Positions 34,247-42,886 of a stretch of 53,497 nucleotides of DNA are shown one piece after another. The number at the start of each line of letters is the position of its first letter. Position 1 is the stretch's first letter. A program made the translations under genes and the position numbers. Source of the DNA: Synergistetes bacterium ADurb.Bin155. GTDB lineage: Bacteria > Synergistota > Synergistia > Synergistales > Thermovirgaceae. Location of the stretch: positions 1-53,497 of the forward strand of contig MWDE01000015.1 of NCBI GenBank assembly GCA_002070395.1. Direction: 5' to 3'. The notes beneath the pieces were generated by a model that had not been told where the DNA came from, did not search any database, and worked only from the letters and a program-made list of their open reading frames with translations.

Positions 34247-34283
34247 GATTGGTACCGCAAATTGGAAATATGGTACCACAATC
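34247..34283. promoter_or_regulatory. Twin GGTACC operator before the lyase gene
   Basis: Two GGTACC palindromes, TTGGTACCGC and ATGGTACCACA, are 16-17 bases apart within a larger imperfect inverted repeat, just after the regulator gene and 33 bases before the lyase start. FadR-family GntR proteins bind TGGT-NNN-ACCA-like sites, so the FadR-type protein next door is the obvious candidate. Confidence 0.5.
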
Positions 34284-34318
34284 TTTGACTGCTTGTCCTA
34301 CAAGTTGGGGGTCACTTT

Positions 34319-35008
34319 TCACTCCGGAAGCCCCAGCTGGTCGCTGACCTTTTGGAGGTGTTTTCTCATCGCTTTCCTCGCGCCGTCCTGGTCGCGCCTT
34401 TTTATAGCCTCGAAGATCTCCCTGTGTTCCTGGTAGGAGACCCGAGGCCTGTCGAGCAGGTTCAGCGTGATGTGGGTGGATTGTTCGATCATCGCCATGA
34501 TGGATCCCATAAGGTTTGAAAGGATATCGTTCTTGACAGAACGGATGATCTCGTAATGGAATTTTACGGCCCCTTCAATGCCCACTCCGCCCTGTTCGAT
34601 ATCCTGGATCATCTCCCGGAGGGAGTCCTCCATACGGGCGATGGAATCCCCGGCGGCGTCCCGGGCCGCGTGGGCGGCCACCTCGGGTTCGACGATCCCC
34701 CGGACTTCGTGAAGGTTGGTAAGGTCCCTGGTCCTGCAGAGGGAAAGCATGGAGAATCTTTTCTTGGCGTCCTCGGCCGATGCGGCTATAACGATGGTCC
34801 CTTTCCCCCGGAAGGTTTTTACCATCCCCAGTATTTCCATGATCCTGATAGCTTCCCTTACGGTGACCCTGCTGACGCCGAATTTTTCGGCCAGCTCCGG
34901 CTCTGAGGGCAATTTGTACCCGAGCCCCAGCACACCGTCCTGGATCAATAATTTGACCTGGTTGACAATATCCTCGTAGAGCCTTGTCCCTTTCGCGGCT
35001 TTGAACAT
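34319..35008 (-). CDS. FadR-subfamily GntR transcriptional regulator
   Basis: About 229 residues. An N-terminal winged helix-turn-helix (KLPSEPELAEKFGVSRVTVREAIRIME) is followed by a FadR-type all-helical FCD ligand-binding domain (VRGIVEPEVAAHAA, EHREIFEAIKRRD) with histidines that often bind metal and a carboxylate ligand. It probably controls the downstream lyase-TRAP genes. The frame reaches 35077, but the ATG at 35006-35008 has GGGGAGA nine bases upstream and starts the conserved domain properly. Confidence 0.9.
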   Translation of the reverse strand: MFKAAKGTRLYEDIVNQVKLLIQDGVLGLGYKLPSEPELAEKFGVSRVTVREAIRIMEILGMVKTFRGKGTIVIAASAEDAKKRFSMLSLCRTRDLTNLHEVRGIVEPEVAAHAARDAAGDSIARMEDSLREMIQDIEQGGVGIEGAVKFHYEIIRSVKNDILSNLMGSIMAMIEQSTHITLNLLDRPRVSYQEHREIFEAIKRRDQDGARKAMRKHLQKVSDQLGLPE

Positions 35009-35146
35009 TTGATCTCTTCTCCCCGGGTGAAATTTGGGCATGGGTTCTATTCTATATCGAAACGGGGACAACACCATGACCTTCCCACCTGGAAGCGCTC
35101 CCTCGCCCCTTGACCCCGAAGGGGGCAGCCACGTTCTAGCCAGCCA

Positions 35147-35181
35147 GCGGGGCTGCGGCCAATTGGGCGCCGTAGCCCCGC
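35147..35181 (-). terminator. Hairpin after the malic enzyme gene
   Basis: An 8-bp perfect stem GCGGGGCT/AGCCCCGC with a 19-base loop lies 17 bases past the malic enzyme stop. No clear U run follows, so it may be a weak terminator or an mRNA 3'-end protector. Confidence 0.4.
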
Positions 35182-35197
35182 AGGTATGCCTTAATCG

Positions 35198-36529
35198 CTA
35201 GGGTAACTTTATGAACTTATTTTCGGTGAGGCAGGCCGTCATGTCCTGGGCGTACTGGATCTTTTCGGTGGCGATCTCCAAAAGTTCATCCCTAGTCATG
35301 ACCTTGCGGGCTATGCCCTGCTCAATGGCCTTCATGCCGACCGAGGCCGCCACCTCGGGGTATACCCACGACTGGTCCATCGTCGGGATCAGGTAGTCCT
35401 CGCTAAGGCCCTTCTTCTCGGCGCATTTCGAAAGGGTCTCGGCTGCGGCAATGCACATCTCGTCGGTAATGGTCGTGGCCTGCACGTCAAGGGTGCCCCT
35501 GAAGATGCCCGGGAAACCGAGGGAGTTGTTTATCTGGTTCGGGAAGTCAGACCTTCCGGTGGCCACTATCCGGGCCCCCGCTTCCTTCGCGTCCCAGGGC
35601 CAGATCTCGGGGATCGGGTTGGCGCAGGCGAAGAGCATGGCATCCTTGGCCATCAATCGGACCCATTCCTTCTTGACCACGTCGGGGCCGGGTTTCGTGT
35701 AACAGTAGACCACGTCGGCGTCCTTGAAAAGAACCTCGGGGCCACCCTGGATCCCCTCGGGGTTGGTGGTCTGCGCGAAGTGCCACTTCACGTCGTAGGG
35801 GATGTCCTTGAGTTCCGTGCGCCCCTTGTGAAGCGTCCCCTTGCTGTCGGCCATGATCACGTTCTCAGGACTCACGCCGGCGCTGATGAGGATCCTGGCC
35901 GTGGCTATGCTGGCCGCCCCGGCGCCGAAGAAACGCACCTTGACCTCGTCGATCTTCTTGCCCGTTAACTTCAAACCGCTGAAAAGGCCCGCCAGGTTGA
36001 CGGCAGCGGTGCCCTGCTGGTCATCGTGCCATACGGGGATCTTGCAATCCTTGCGCAGTTCGTCCAGTACGTAAAAGCACTTCGGCTGCGATATGTCCTC
36101 GAGGTTGATGCCGCCGAAGGACGGCGCCAAAAGCCTTACGGCCTCGATGATCTTGTCGGGGTCCTTCGTGTCCAGGCAGATGGCCACGGCATCGACGCCG
36201 CCCAGGTACTTGAACAGAAGCGATTTGCCCTCCATGACCGGCATACCCGCCTCGGGCCCTATGTCACCAAGGCCCAGGACCCTCGTGCCGTCGCTGACCA
36301 CGGCGACCATGTTGCCGCGGTTGGTGTATTCGTAGGAGAGGTTCACGTCTTCCTTTATCGCCTTGCAGGGCGCGGCCACACCCGGGGTGTACCAGATCGC
36401 GAAATCGCCTATGTCCCTGATGCAGCATTTGGGCGCCGTCTGCATCTTCCCCTTGTAGAAGGGGTGAAGTTTCATCGCGTCCTCCGCCGGTTTCTGCGCC
36501 TTCGCCAAAAGTTCTTCCTTACTCGGCAT
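35198..36529 (-). CDS. Malic enzyme (malate to pyruvate)
   Basis: A 443-residue bacterial short-form malic enzyme. It has DFAIWYTPGVAAPCKAI, the metal and malate loop VWHDDQQGTAAV and the NAD(P) fold KVRFFGAGAASIATARIL. It makes pyruvate and CO2 from malate; cofactor preference cannot be told. It follows fumC, so malate formed from fumarate could go straight to pyruvate. It lacks the C-terminal phosphotransacetylase-like part of MaeB. Confidence 0.93.
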   Translation of the reverse strand: MPSKEELLAKAQKPAEDAMKLHPFYKGKMQTAPKCCIRDIGDFAIWYTPGVAAPCKAIKEDVNLSYEYTNRGNMVAVVSDGTRVLGLGDIGPEAGMPVMEGKSLLFKYLGGVDAVAICLDTKDPDKIIEAVRLLAPSFGGINLEDISQPKCFYVLDELRKDCKIPVWHDDQQGTAAVNLAGLFSGLKLTGKKIDEVKVRFFGAGAASIATARILISAGVSPENVIMADSKGTLHKGRTELKDIPYDVKWHFAQTTNPEGIQGGPEVLFKDADVVYCYTKPGPDVVKKEWVRLMAKDAMLFACANPIPEIWPWDAKEAGARIVATGRSDFPNQINNSLGFPGIFRGTLDVQATTITDEMCIAAAETLSKCAEKKGLSEDYLIPTMDQSWVYPEVAASVGMKAIEQGIARKVMTRDELLEIATEKIQYAQDMTACLTENKFIKLP

Positions 36530-36577
36530 ACTTTAACGCCTCCTTAGTGTTCGTTCCGTCCGGTCCTGTTAACGCCA

Positions 36578-36599
36578 CTCCCGCCTCTTTCGGCGGGAG
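36578..36599 (-). other. Stem-loop between fumC and malic enzyme
   Basis: A perfect 8-bp stem CTCCCGCC/GGCGGGAG with a 6-base loop lies 46 bases past fumC and 49 bases before the malic enzyme start. No U run follows. It may stabilise or attenuate the transcript. Confidence 0.5.
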
Positions 36600-36644
36600 G
36601 GGCCTGTCCGTTCCGTTATTGTACTTCCCAGCCCCGGAGCCTGC

Positions 36645-38039
36645 CTACTTCACCTTGACCGTCTTCGGGGCGCACATGGCCTTCAGGTCCATGTAGCGGT
36701 CGAATTCCTCGGCGCTGAGGTAACCCAGGGCCAGGGCGGCTTCCTTGAGGGTGGAACCGTCGTTATGGGCCTTCTTGGCTATCTCGGCGGACTTGTCGTA
36801 GCCGATATAGGGGTTGAGCGCCGTGACGTTCATGAGGGAATTCTGCACAAAGTGGGTGATCTTCTCCTCGTCGGCCTCGAGCCCTGCGGCGCAGTGGTCG
36901 TTGAAGGACTTCATGGCGTCGGCCAGGAGCCTTCCCGACTGGAGGAAGTTGTATATCATGACGGGCATGTAGACGTTGAGTTCGAAGTTGCCCTGGCTCG
37001 CGGCAAATCCCACGGTGACGTCGTTGCCGAGCACCTGGGCCACCACCATGGAGACGGCCTCGCACTGGGTCGGGTTCACCTTGCCAGGCATGATGGAGCT
37101 GCCCGGCTCGTTGGCGGGGATGATGAGCTCCCCTATGCCGCAACGGGGGCCCGAGGCCAGCCAGCGTATGTCGTTGACTATCTTCAGAAGGTCGGCGGCC
37201 AGGGCTTTCATGGCGCCGTGGACGAAGACCACCTCGTCCTTGCTCGTCAGGGAGTGGAACTTGTTGACGGCGGTCTTGAACTTCTTTCCCGTCAGGGCGC
37301 CGATCTGGGCGGCCACCTCTACGTCATAACCCTCGGCTGCGTTGAGCCCGGTGCCCACCGCCGTGCCGCCGAGCCCCAGGTCCTTGAGGTACTCGATGCT
37401 GGAAGTCAGCATCTCCTCGGAGCGCTCGAGCATCCTGACCCAACCGCTTATCTCCTGCCCCAGCGTGAGGGGCGTGGCGTCCTGCAGGTGGGTCCGGCCC
37501 GTCTTCACCAGGTCCTTGTACTGACTGGACTTGGCCTCGAGGGTCTTTTTGAATTCCCGGAGCGATGGGAGAAGCAGGTCCTCGACCTGGAGGACCGCCG
37601 CTATGTGCATCGCCGTCGGGAAGGTGTCGTTGGAGCTCTGGGATTTGTTGACGTGGTTGTTGGGGTGTACCTTGGTCTCGCCATCGCCGAGGATCTGGTT
37701 GGCCCTGTTGGCGATGACCTCGTTCAGGTTCATGTTGCTCTGGGTACCGCTGCCGGTCTGCCACACGGCGAGACCGAAGTTGCCCTCATGTTTGCCCTCG
37801 AGGATCTCGTCGCAGGCCTGGGTTATGGCCTTCGCCCTGGTGTCGTCGAGGACGCCCAGTTTGTTGTTGGCTATGGCCGAGGCCTTTTTGAGGATCGCGA
37901 AGGCCCTTATGATCTCCTCGGGCATCTTCTCCAGGCCGATCTTGAAGTTGTCTATGCTCCGCTGGCTTTGTGCGCCGTAGAGTTTGTCGGCGGGGACGCG
38001 GACTTCCCCCATGCTGTCCTTTTCTATCCTGTACTCCAT
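36645..38039 (-). CDS. fumC: Class II fumarate hydratase
   Basis: A 464-residue iron-independent fumarase. It has [14 protein letters not shown] (125-138), the [10 protein letters not shown] region (181-190, catalytic His) and the signature loop [11 protein letters not shown] (313-323). It interconverts fumarate and malate. A second, iron-sulfur fumarase-type pair lies just upstream on the same strand. The start ATG has GGGAGGTAAGGGCGAC upstream. Confidence 0.94.
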   Translation of the reverse strand: MEYRIEKDSMGEVRVPADKLYGAQSQRSIDNFKIGLEKMPEEIIRAFAILKKASAIANNKLGVLDDTRAKAITQACDEILEGKHEGNFGLAVWQTGSGTQSNMNLNEVIANRANQILGDGETKVHPNNHVNKSQSSNDTFPTAMHIAAVLQVEDLLLPSLREFKKTLEAKSSQYKDLVKTGRTHLQDATPLTLGQEISGWVRMLERSEEMLTSSIEYLKDLGLGGTAVGTGLNAAEGYDVEVAAQIGALTGKKFKTAVNKFHSLTSKDEVVFVHGAMKALAADLLKIVNDIRWLASGPRCGIGELIIPANEPGSSIMPGKVNPTQCEAVSMVVAQVLGNDVTVGFAASQGNFELNVYMPVMIYNFLQSGRLLADAMKSFNDHCAAGLEADEEKITHFVQNSLMNVTALNPYIGYDKSAEIAKKAHNDGSTLKEAALALGYLSAEEFDRYMDLKAMCAPKTVKVK

Positions 38040-38139
38040 GTCGCCCTTACCTCCCTGCCCGGACCGGGCGCGAGGGACCGCGCCGCCGTCCAGGTCGTTT
38101 TATTTTTGATCGCTTTTCGAAGCGGGGTGAGCCCGGATC

Positions 38140-38727
38140 CTAGCCGTAGAGTTCCTTGTTGCGGGCATCGGCGCTCTTTCTTATCTCGGCGTAGATGCTC
38201 TTGCCGTGGCTGTCCATGCCCACCACCAGGGGGCCGAATTTCCTGGCCCTCAGGATCCAGAGCGCCTCCGGTACACCATGCTCCAGGAAGTAGACTCCGT
38301 CGATCTTCTCTATGCCCTCCGCAAGAGAAACGGCACACCCCGGCGCAGCCTGGAAGTAGACCTGGCCGCTCTTGGCGAACTGCTTCAGGCTGTCCTCCGC
38401 CAAGCCGCCCTTGCCAATGATACCCCTCACACCCAGGCGGGCGACCATTTCGTGGTAGGGTTCCATCCTTATGCTCGTAGTCGGACCTATCACGACCAGG
38501 TCGTAACCACCATCGTCACGCTTTTTGACCACCGGCCCCGCGTGGAATATCGCCGCGCCGTTGAAATCCACCGGCAGAGCCTTGCCTTCGTCGAGGTACT
38601 GCTTAAGGGTGAAATGACCCATGTCCCTCGATGTGTATATCGGGCCCCTGAGGTAGACCACATCGCCCACATGAAGGCTTCTGATCTCTTCTTCGCTTAG
38701 AGGTATATCCAGGATCTTGTCGGCCAT
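38140..38727 (-). CDS. Class I fumarase/tartrate dehydratase, beta subunit
   Basis: About 195 residues equal to the C-terminal half of class I fumarases. It has VGDVVYLRGPIYTSRDMGHF, then NGAAIFHAGPVV and VIGPTTSIRMEPY, typical of FumB-type and TtdB beta subunits. The start is probably the ATG at 38725-38727 (MADKILDIPLS), 14 bases after the alpha-subunit stop, rather than 38757, which would overlap it. The family acts on fumarate/malate or L-tartrate. Confidence 0.88.
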   Translation of the reverse strand: MADKILDIPLSEEEIRSLHVGDVVYLRGPIYTSRDMGHFTLKQYLDEGKALPVDFNGAAIFHAGPVVKKRDDGGYDLVVIGPTTSIRMEPYHEMVARLGVRGIIGKGGLAEDSLKQFAKSGQVYFQAAPGCAVSLAEGIEKIDGVYFLEHGVPEALWILRARKFGPLVVGMDSHGKSIYAEIRKSADARNKELYG

Positions 38728-38740
38728 CTTCCTCACCACC

Positions 38741-39631
38741 CTAAAGTGTCGTCTCAACGCGGCCGTCAGGGTACATCCTGACGCCCGCTCTGCGCGCCGT
38801 CCAGCAGTGGAAGGTTATCGCCGCGGGAGCTATCGCCGTGTGCGTTGACGCCCCTTCGATCTTCACCGCCAGCAACGTCGTCTTGCCGCCCGTCCCCGCC
38901 GGGCCTATGCCGAGGCTGTTAGCCGCTTCGTAAAGCTCCTTCTCGAGCCTCCCGTAAAGCGGGTCGGGGTTCACGTCGTCCCAACGCCTCACGCTCACGG
39001 CCTTCCTCGCCAGTTTGCAGGCCACGTCCATCTGGCCGCCGAGGCCTATGCCTATCGCCGCCGGAGGGCAGGGCTTGCCGCCACCCTTGATGACCGCGTC
39101 AAGGACCCACCGCTTCAACCCGGCGTAGTCGTTGCCCTTCTCAAGCTTGGCCACCGTGAAGATCTGCATGGCGTTGGCCAGTTCCGCACCGCAGCCTTTG
39201 AAGCTGACCAGCATGTCAAGGTATTCCTGGTCCGGCACATAATCGATCTCAAAGTTGGGCACGCCCACCCCCGAGTTGTCACCGGGGTTCTCCCGCGTCA
39301 GGGGGTGAACCATGCTGGGTCGTAGAAGCTGACGGTTGGTTCCCCTCACCAGCGCCTCCGCCCAGACCTTCTTCAGGTCGCAGCCGGGCAGGCTCTTGTC
39401 GCCAAAACTGACGTACACCGTCGGGAAACCGGGAGACTGACAGACGGGCTTCACCTTCTCACCGGCCATCCTCTCGTTCTCAAGCATCGCCTGGAGCATG
39501 CTCTTGGCCGTATCGTTCGTCTCCTCGGCAAAGGCCTTCTCCATCAACGCCCGAACGTCCGGGGATATCGTCGTCGTCGACCGGTAGATCATGTCGTCGA
39601 CGATCTTGCCCATTGATTCAACGTTCCACAA
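38741..39631 (-). CDS. Class I fumarase/tartrate dehydratase, alpha subunit
   Basis: A 296-residue alpha subunit. The three cysteines for a 4Fe-4S cluster are in PGCDLKK, KGCGAELA and KPCPPAA. The reading frame extends upstream to 40411, but that is a shadow of the TRAP large permease. The TTG at 39629-39631 has GGAGG seven bases upstream, so it is preferred over the ATG at 39613. The cluster makes it oxygen-sensitive, unlike FumC. Fumarate and L-tartrate members look alike, so the substrate is uncertain. Confidence 0.88.
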   Translation of the reverse strand: MWNVESMGKIVDDMIYRSTTTISPDVRALMEKAFAEETNDTAKSMLQAMLENERMAGEKVKPVCQSPGFPTVYVSFGDKSLPGCDLKKVWAEALVRGTNRQLLRPSMVHPLTRENPGDNSGVGVPNFEIDYVPDQEYLDMLVSFKGCGAELANAMQIFTVAKLEKGNDYAGLKRWVLDAVIKGGGKPCPPAAIGIGLGGQMDVACKLARKAVSVRRWDDVNPDPLYGRLEKELYEAANSLGIGPAGTGGKTTLLAVKIEGASTHTAIAPAAITFHCWTARRAGVRMYPDGRVETTL

Positions 39632-39738
39632 ATGAATCCCTCCTTGTGGGGAATACTCTCCCCTTTTTCCTTGAGAATAGGGTTGATCCCGAAACAGGCT
39701 GGGAAAAATTATTTCCCCCTTCGCCCACGGGGCTATCT

Positions 39739-41028
39739 TTATCGCACCCCCATCAGAAGTCTCGGGATGAACATCGCAATATCCGGGATAAAGGTCACCA
39801 GGAAAAGTCCTATGACCAGCAAGACGACAATGGGCATAACTCTTTTGATCAACCTCGACAGGCTCACCTGGCAGATCTCCGCCGCGACGTAAAGGGTAAG
39901 CGCGACAGGCGGCGTGACAAGGCCGATGGCAAGGTTCGTGACCATCAAGGCCCCGAAAAAGATGGGGCTGATCCCGAAGGCATGCACCGCCGGCAGGAGC
40001 AAGGGTGCGAAAAGGATGATCGCCGGCGAGGGGTCCATCAGCATTCCGGCGACCAGGATGATCAGGTTGGTTACCACAAGGAATATCAAGGGGCTGCTGA
40101 TGTTGTCCAGGATGACCCTGGTAAAGGTCTGGGGGATCTGCTCCCTTACGAGGACCCAGCCGAACAGCACGACGCCCCCCACGACGAACATGATCGTGGC
40201 GGAGGTGATGGAACTCTTGAGGAATATCTCCGGCAGGTCCCTGAGTTTGAGGGTGCGGTAGATGAACAGGCCCACAATCAGGCTGTAGACGGCGGCGACG
40301 GCCGCCGCCTCGGTGGGCGTGAATATACCCGAATAGATGCCGCCCACGATGATTATGGGTGTGAGCAGGGCCCAGGCCGCTTTTCTCGTACTGGTGAACA
40401 CCTTGGACCATTCGAACTTCGTGCTGCTTCCGTAACCCTTTTTACCTGAATACCAGTAACCGTAAAGGATTATCAGAATACCGAAGAGGACCCCCGGCCC
40501 GATACCTGAAAGGAGAAGGGCACCGATGGAGGTATCGGTGGCGGCCCCGTAAACGACCATGGGGATGCTTGGCGGGATAAGGATGCCAATGGGGCCCGCC
40601 GAAGCGATGATAGCGGCGATGAAATCCTTGTCGTAACCGGATCGTTCCGATTCGGGGGCTATGACGGCCCCTATGGCCGAAGCCGTGGCAGCGCCTGAGC
40701 CGGACACGGCCCCGAAGAACATGCAGCCCAGGGTCGTCACGGTGGAAAGGCCCGCCTTGAGGTGGCCCACGAGGCTGTTGGCAAGGTCAACTAGCAGTTT
40801 TGAGGCCTTCCCCGAACAGAGCAGGTCGCCGGAAAGGATGAAAAGTGGAATGGCCAGCATCGTGAAGTTGTTCATTCCGGCGAAAATCCTAGGTGCCGTG
40901 ATGGTGAGCATGAAAAGGTCCCCCGAGATCGCCAGGTAGAGCAACGAGGAAAGGCACATCCCGATGGCGATCGGCACGTTCATCAGCAGCATCCCGAAGA
41001 AGGAAAGGCCGAAGATCCATAGTTCCAA
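39739..41028 (-). CDS. dctM: TRAP transporter large permease (second system)
   Basis: A 429-residue DctM permease with about 12 helices. It has GAVSGSGAATASAIGAV, PPSIPMVVYGAATDTSIG and GLVTPPVALTLYVAAEI. It is clearly homologous to the first system's DctM, suggesting an old duplication or two related importers. It starts 6 bases after the dctQ stop. Confidence 0.95.
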   Translation of the reverse strand: MELWIFGLSFFGMLLMNVPIAIGMCLSSLLYLAISGDLFMLTITAPRIFAGMNNFTMLAIPLFILSGDLLCSGKASKLLVDLANSLVGHLKAGLSTVTTLGCMFFGAVSGSGAATASAIGAVIAPESERSGYDKDFIAAIIASAGPIGILIPPSIPMVVYGAATDTSIGALLLSGIGPGVLFGILIILYGYWYSGKKGYGSSTKFEWSKVFTSTRKAAWALLTPIIIVGGIYSGIFTPTEAAAVAAVYSLIVGLFIYRTLKLRDLPEIFLKSSITSATIMFVVGGVVLFGWVLVREQIPQTFTRVILDNISSPLIFLVVTNLIILVAGMLMDPSPAIILFAPLLLPAVHAFGISPIFFGALMVTNLAIGLVTPPVALTLYVAAEICQVSLSRLIKRVMPIVVLLVIGLFLVTFIPDIAMFIPRLLMGVR

Positions 41029-41034
41029 GGCAGA

Positions 41035-41517
41035 TCACCTCACTATGTCCCGAACAGACCTGGCCAGCTGTTCGAGGCTCACTAGGAGAAGCAGGAACCC
41101 TGTGACGGGGACCGCGGCATAGATCAAGGCCAGCGGGAAGGCCCCGAATTCGCAATGGGTGGTCCAATTGGAAGCCGTGAAGTGGTAGCCGCTCCAGGTC
41201 AGGATAAGGCTGAAGACCAGCACGAGCAGGGCCACCATGACCTTGACCCAGTCCTGGGCCTTCTGTGACTTGATGCCCTGGACGACCAGGTCGACCGAAA
41301 GGTGCCGGCCAGATTTCAGGGCTATGACGGAACCAAAAAGGGAAAGCCACACGAAATTATACCGGGCCATCTCCTCGGTCCACGCCGCCGGGATGTGAAG
41401 TATGAAACGATTGAGTACCTGAAAGAACACCAGCCCTACGAGGACGAACATAAGGACCGTCGTCAGGATCTCAACAGCTTTCATGAGAAATCGATCATAA
41501 AACTCAAATGATTTCAT
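41035..41517 (-). CDS. dctQ: TRAP transporter small permease (second system)
   Basis: A 160-residue four-helix membrane protein. It contains the DctQ segment PAAWTEEMARYNFVWLSLFGS, close to the first system's DctQ. It lies 68 bases after dctP, across a strong stem-loop. Confidence 0.92.
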   Translation of the reverse strand: MKSFEFYDRFLMKAVEILTTVLMFVLVGLVFFQVLNRFILHIPAAWTEEMARYNFVWLSLFGSVIALKSGRHLSVDLVVQGIKSQKAQDWVKVMVALLVLVFSLILTWSGYHFTASNWTTHCEFGAFPLALIYAAVPVTGFLLLLVSLEQLARSVRDIVR

Positions 41518-41537
41518 AGCGTAACCCCCGAAAGGAC

Positions 41538-41569
41538 GCCACTGACGGCGCGGATCGGCCGTCAGTGGC
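41538..41569 (-). other. Strong stem-loop between dctP and dctQ (second system)
   Basis: A perfect 12-bp stem GCCACTGACGGC/GCCGTCAGTGGC with an 8-base loop lies 16 bases past the dctP stop. On the plus strand it is followed by six T. On the transcribed minus strand no U run follows, so it should not fully terminate; it may protect the dctP message from decay. The same position in the first TRAP operon also has a stem-loop. Confidence 0.65.
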
Positions 41570-41585
41570 TTTTTTGTACTTCCCC

Positions 41586-42572
41586 TTATTTAAGCTTGTT
41601 GATCTTCTCGACCATTTCCTTCCACTGGGGATACTTGTCGTACACAGGCATGACGGCCGCTCTCCACTCGTCCTTGTCGGGGACAAAGTAATGCATGCCG
41701 TTCTCCTTGAGGAAAGCCGTGTCGGAGGTATCCTCCTTCTCCGCTTCGGCACGCTGCCATTCGGCCGCTTCCTTAGCCGCCTCGAGGACGGCCTTCTGGT
41801 CCTCGGCCGAGAGGGCCTTGAAGGTCTTGGCGCTCATCAGCATTGGTTCGAGGAGGTAGTGGATCTCGTTCTGGCAGGTGAACTTGGCGACTTCGTAGTG
41901 TTTGCTCTTCCTGACGTTGATCGGCCCCTGGATCTGGGCATCGATGGCCCCGAGCTGCAGGGCCGAATAGACCTCGCCGAAGGCCATGGGGGTCACGACG
42001 GAGCCCAGCATCCCGCCGGTCTCTACGAACACGGCGGAAGGCTGCACGCGGAGCTTGATCCCCTTCATGTCTTCCGGGGTCTTGACCGGGACCCTGGAGA
42101 CGACGTTGTAAAGGCCGTTGTTGAACACGGTGATGACCTTGATCCCCTTGGCCTCAAGGGGGGCAAAGATGGCCTGGCCGAGTTCTCCGTCGACGACCTT
42201 CCAGGTATGCTCCCAGCTGTCGAAGATATAGGGGAGTGAGACAACGCCCACGTTGGATTCAAAGGATTCCAGGACGCCCTGCCACACGAGGCAGACATCG
42301 AGCTGGTTGGCAGCGACCATCTGGGCCAACTGGGTCTGGTTGCCCAACTGTCCGTTCGGGTAGACCACGACCTCGATGCGGCCGTTGGTCTTTTCCTTCA
42401 GCAGTTCGCCGAAACGGACGGTCCCCAGGTGGTAGGGGTGGTTTTCGGGCATCTCGTGGCCGGCTCTCAGCTTGATCTCAGCGGCATCAGCCCGCTGCGA
42501 GACAAAGGCCATACCCAAAACAGCGCAAAAAACGAACACGGCTACAAGCAAAACGGAAGTCCTTCGTGCCAT
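41586..42572 (-). CDS. dctP: TRAP transporter solute-binding protein (second system)
   Basis: A 328-residue DctP protein with a signal peptide (about 1-30, ending RADAAEIK) and the motif LRAGHEMPENHPYHLG. The likely carboxylate-binding arginine is in the IKLRVQPSAVF segment. The ATG at 42570-42572 has a strong GGAGGGA upstream. It is first in its operon and lies back to back with the sensor kinase gene, which is likely to control it. Confidence 0.94.
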   Translation of the reverse strand: MARRTSVLLVAVFVFCAVLGMAFVSQRADAAEIKLRAGHEMPENHPYHLGTVRFGELLKEKTNGRIEVVVYPNGQLGNQTQLAQMVAANQLDVCLVWQGVLESFESNVGVVSLPYIFDSWEHTWKVVDGELGQAIFAPLEAKGIKVITVFNNGLYNVVSRVPVKTPEDMKGIKLRVQPSAVFVETGGMLGSVVTPMAFGEVYSALQLGAIDAQIQGPINVRKSKHYEVAKFTCQNEIHYLLEPMLMSAKTFKALSAEDQKAVLEAAKEAAEWQRAEAEKEDTSDTAFLKENGMHYFVPDKDEWRAAVMPVYDKYPQWKEMVEKINKLK

Positions 42573-42886
42573 TGCCTATCCCTCCTGTAATATGATTTGC
42601 CCAACGGAACGATTCGCCTTTCCTCCGCGGATCACCTCCACTCCCCCGAATGGGTCTCACCGCTTTCGGCTGGATCCGAGTCCGAAGGCCCTGGATCGTG
42701 CGTGTTCCAGAACCAATGATATATTTATCGGGGCAGGGTAAAAGTCTTTTGTACTTTATTAACACGCTTCGCAAGTTACGAAAGCCGGGCCAAGGCGCTA
42801 CATTTCGGGTATCAGCGGTGAGAGGACGGGCGCGCCCTGGCCCGGCTTGAGGGGAATCTTTCACATCAACACCTGGAGGCGAAGGT
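42573..42886. other. Divergent control region between dctP and the sensor kinase
   Basis: This 314-base gap has no gene. It holds an AT-rich patch (about 42718-42770), the best place for divergent promoters. Inside it GTAAAAG-TC-TTTTGTAC (42738-42754) is an imperfect inverted repeat that could be an operator for the response regulator. I did not find a convincing -35/-10 pair or a sigma-54 site. Confidence 0.4.

Noticed and set aside
39632..40411. Upstream extension of the class I fumarase alpha gene
   Set aside because: It is a shadow frame of the TRAP large permease. A good ribosome site marks the TTG at 39629-39631.
41538..41576. Plus-strand rho-independent terminator between dctP and dctQ
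   Set aside because: The hairpin plus T run looks perfect in the plus direction, but no plus-strand transcript is expected there. I kept it as an intercistronic stem-loop of the minus-strand operon.
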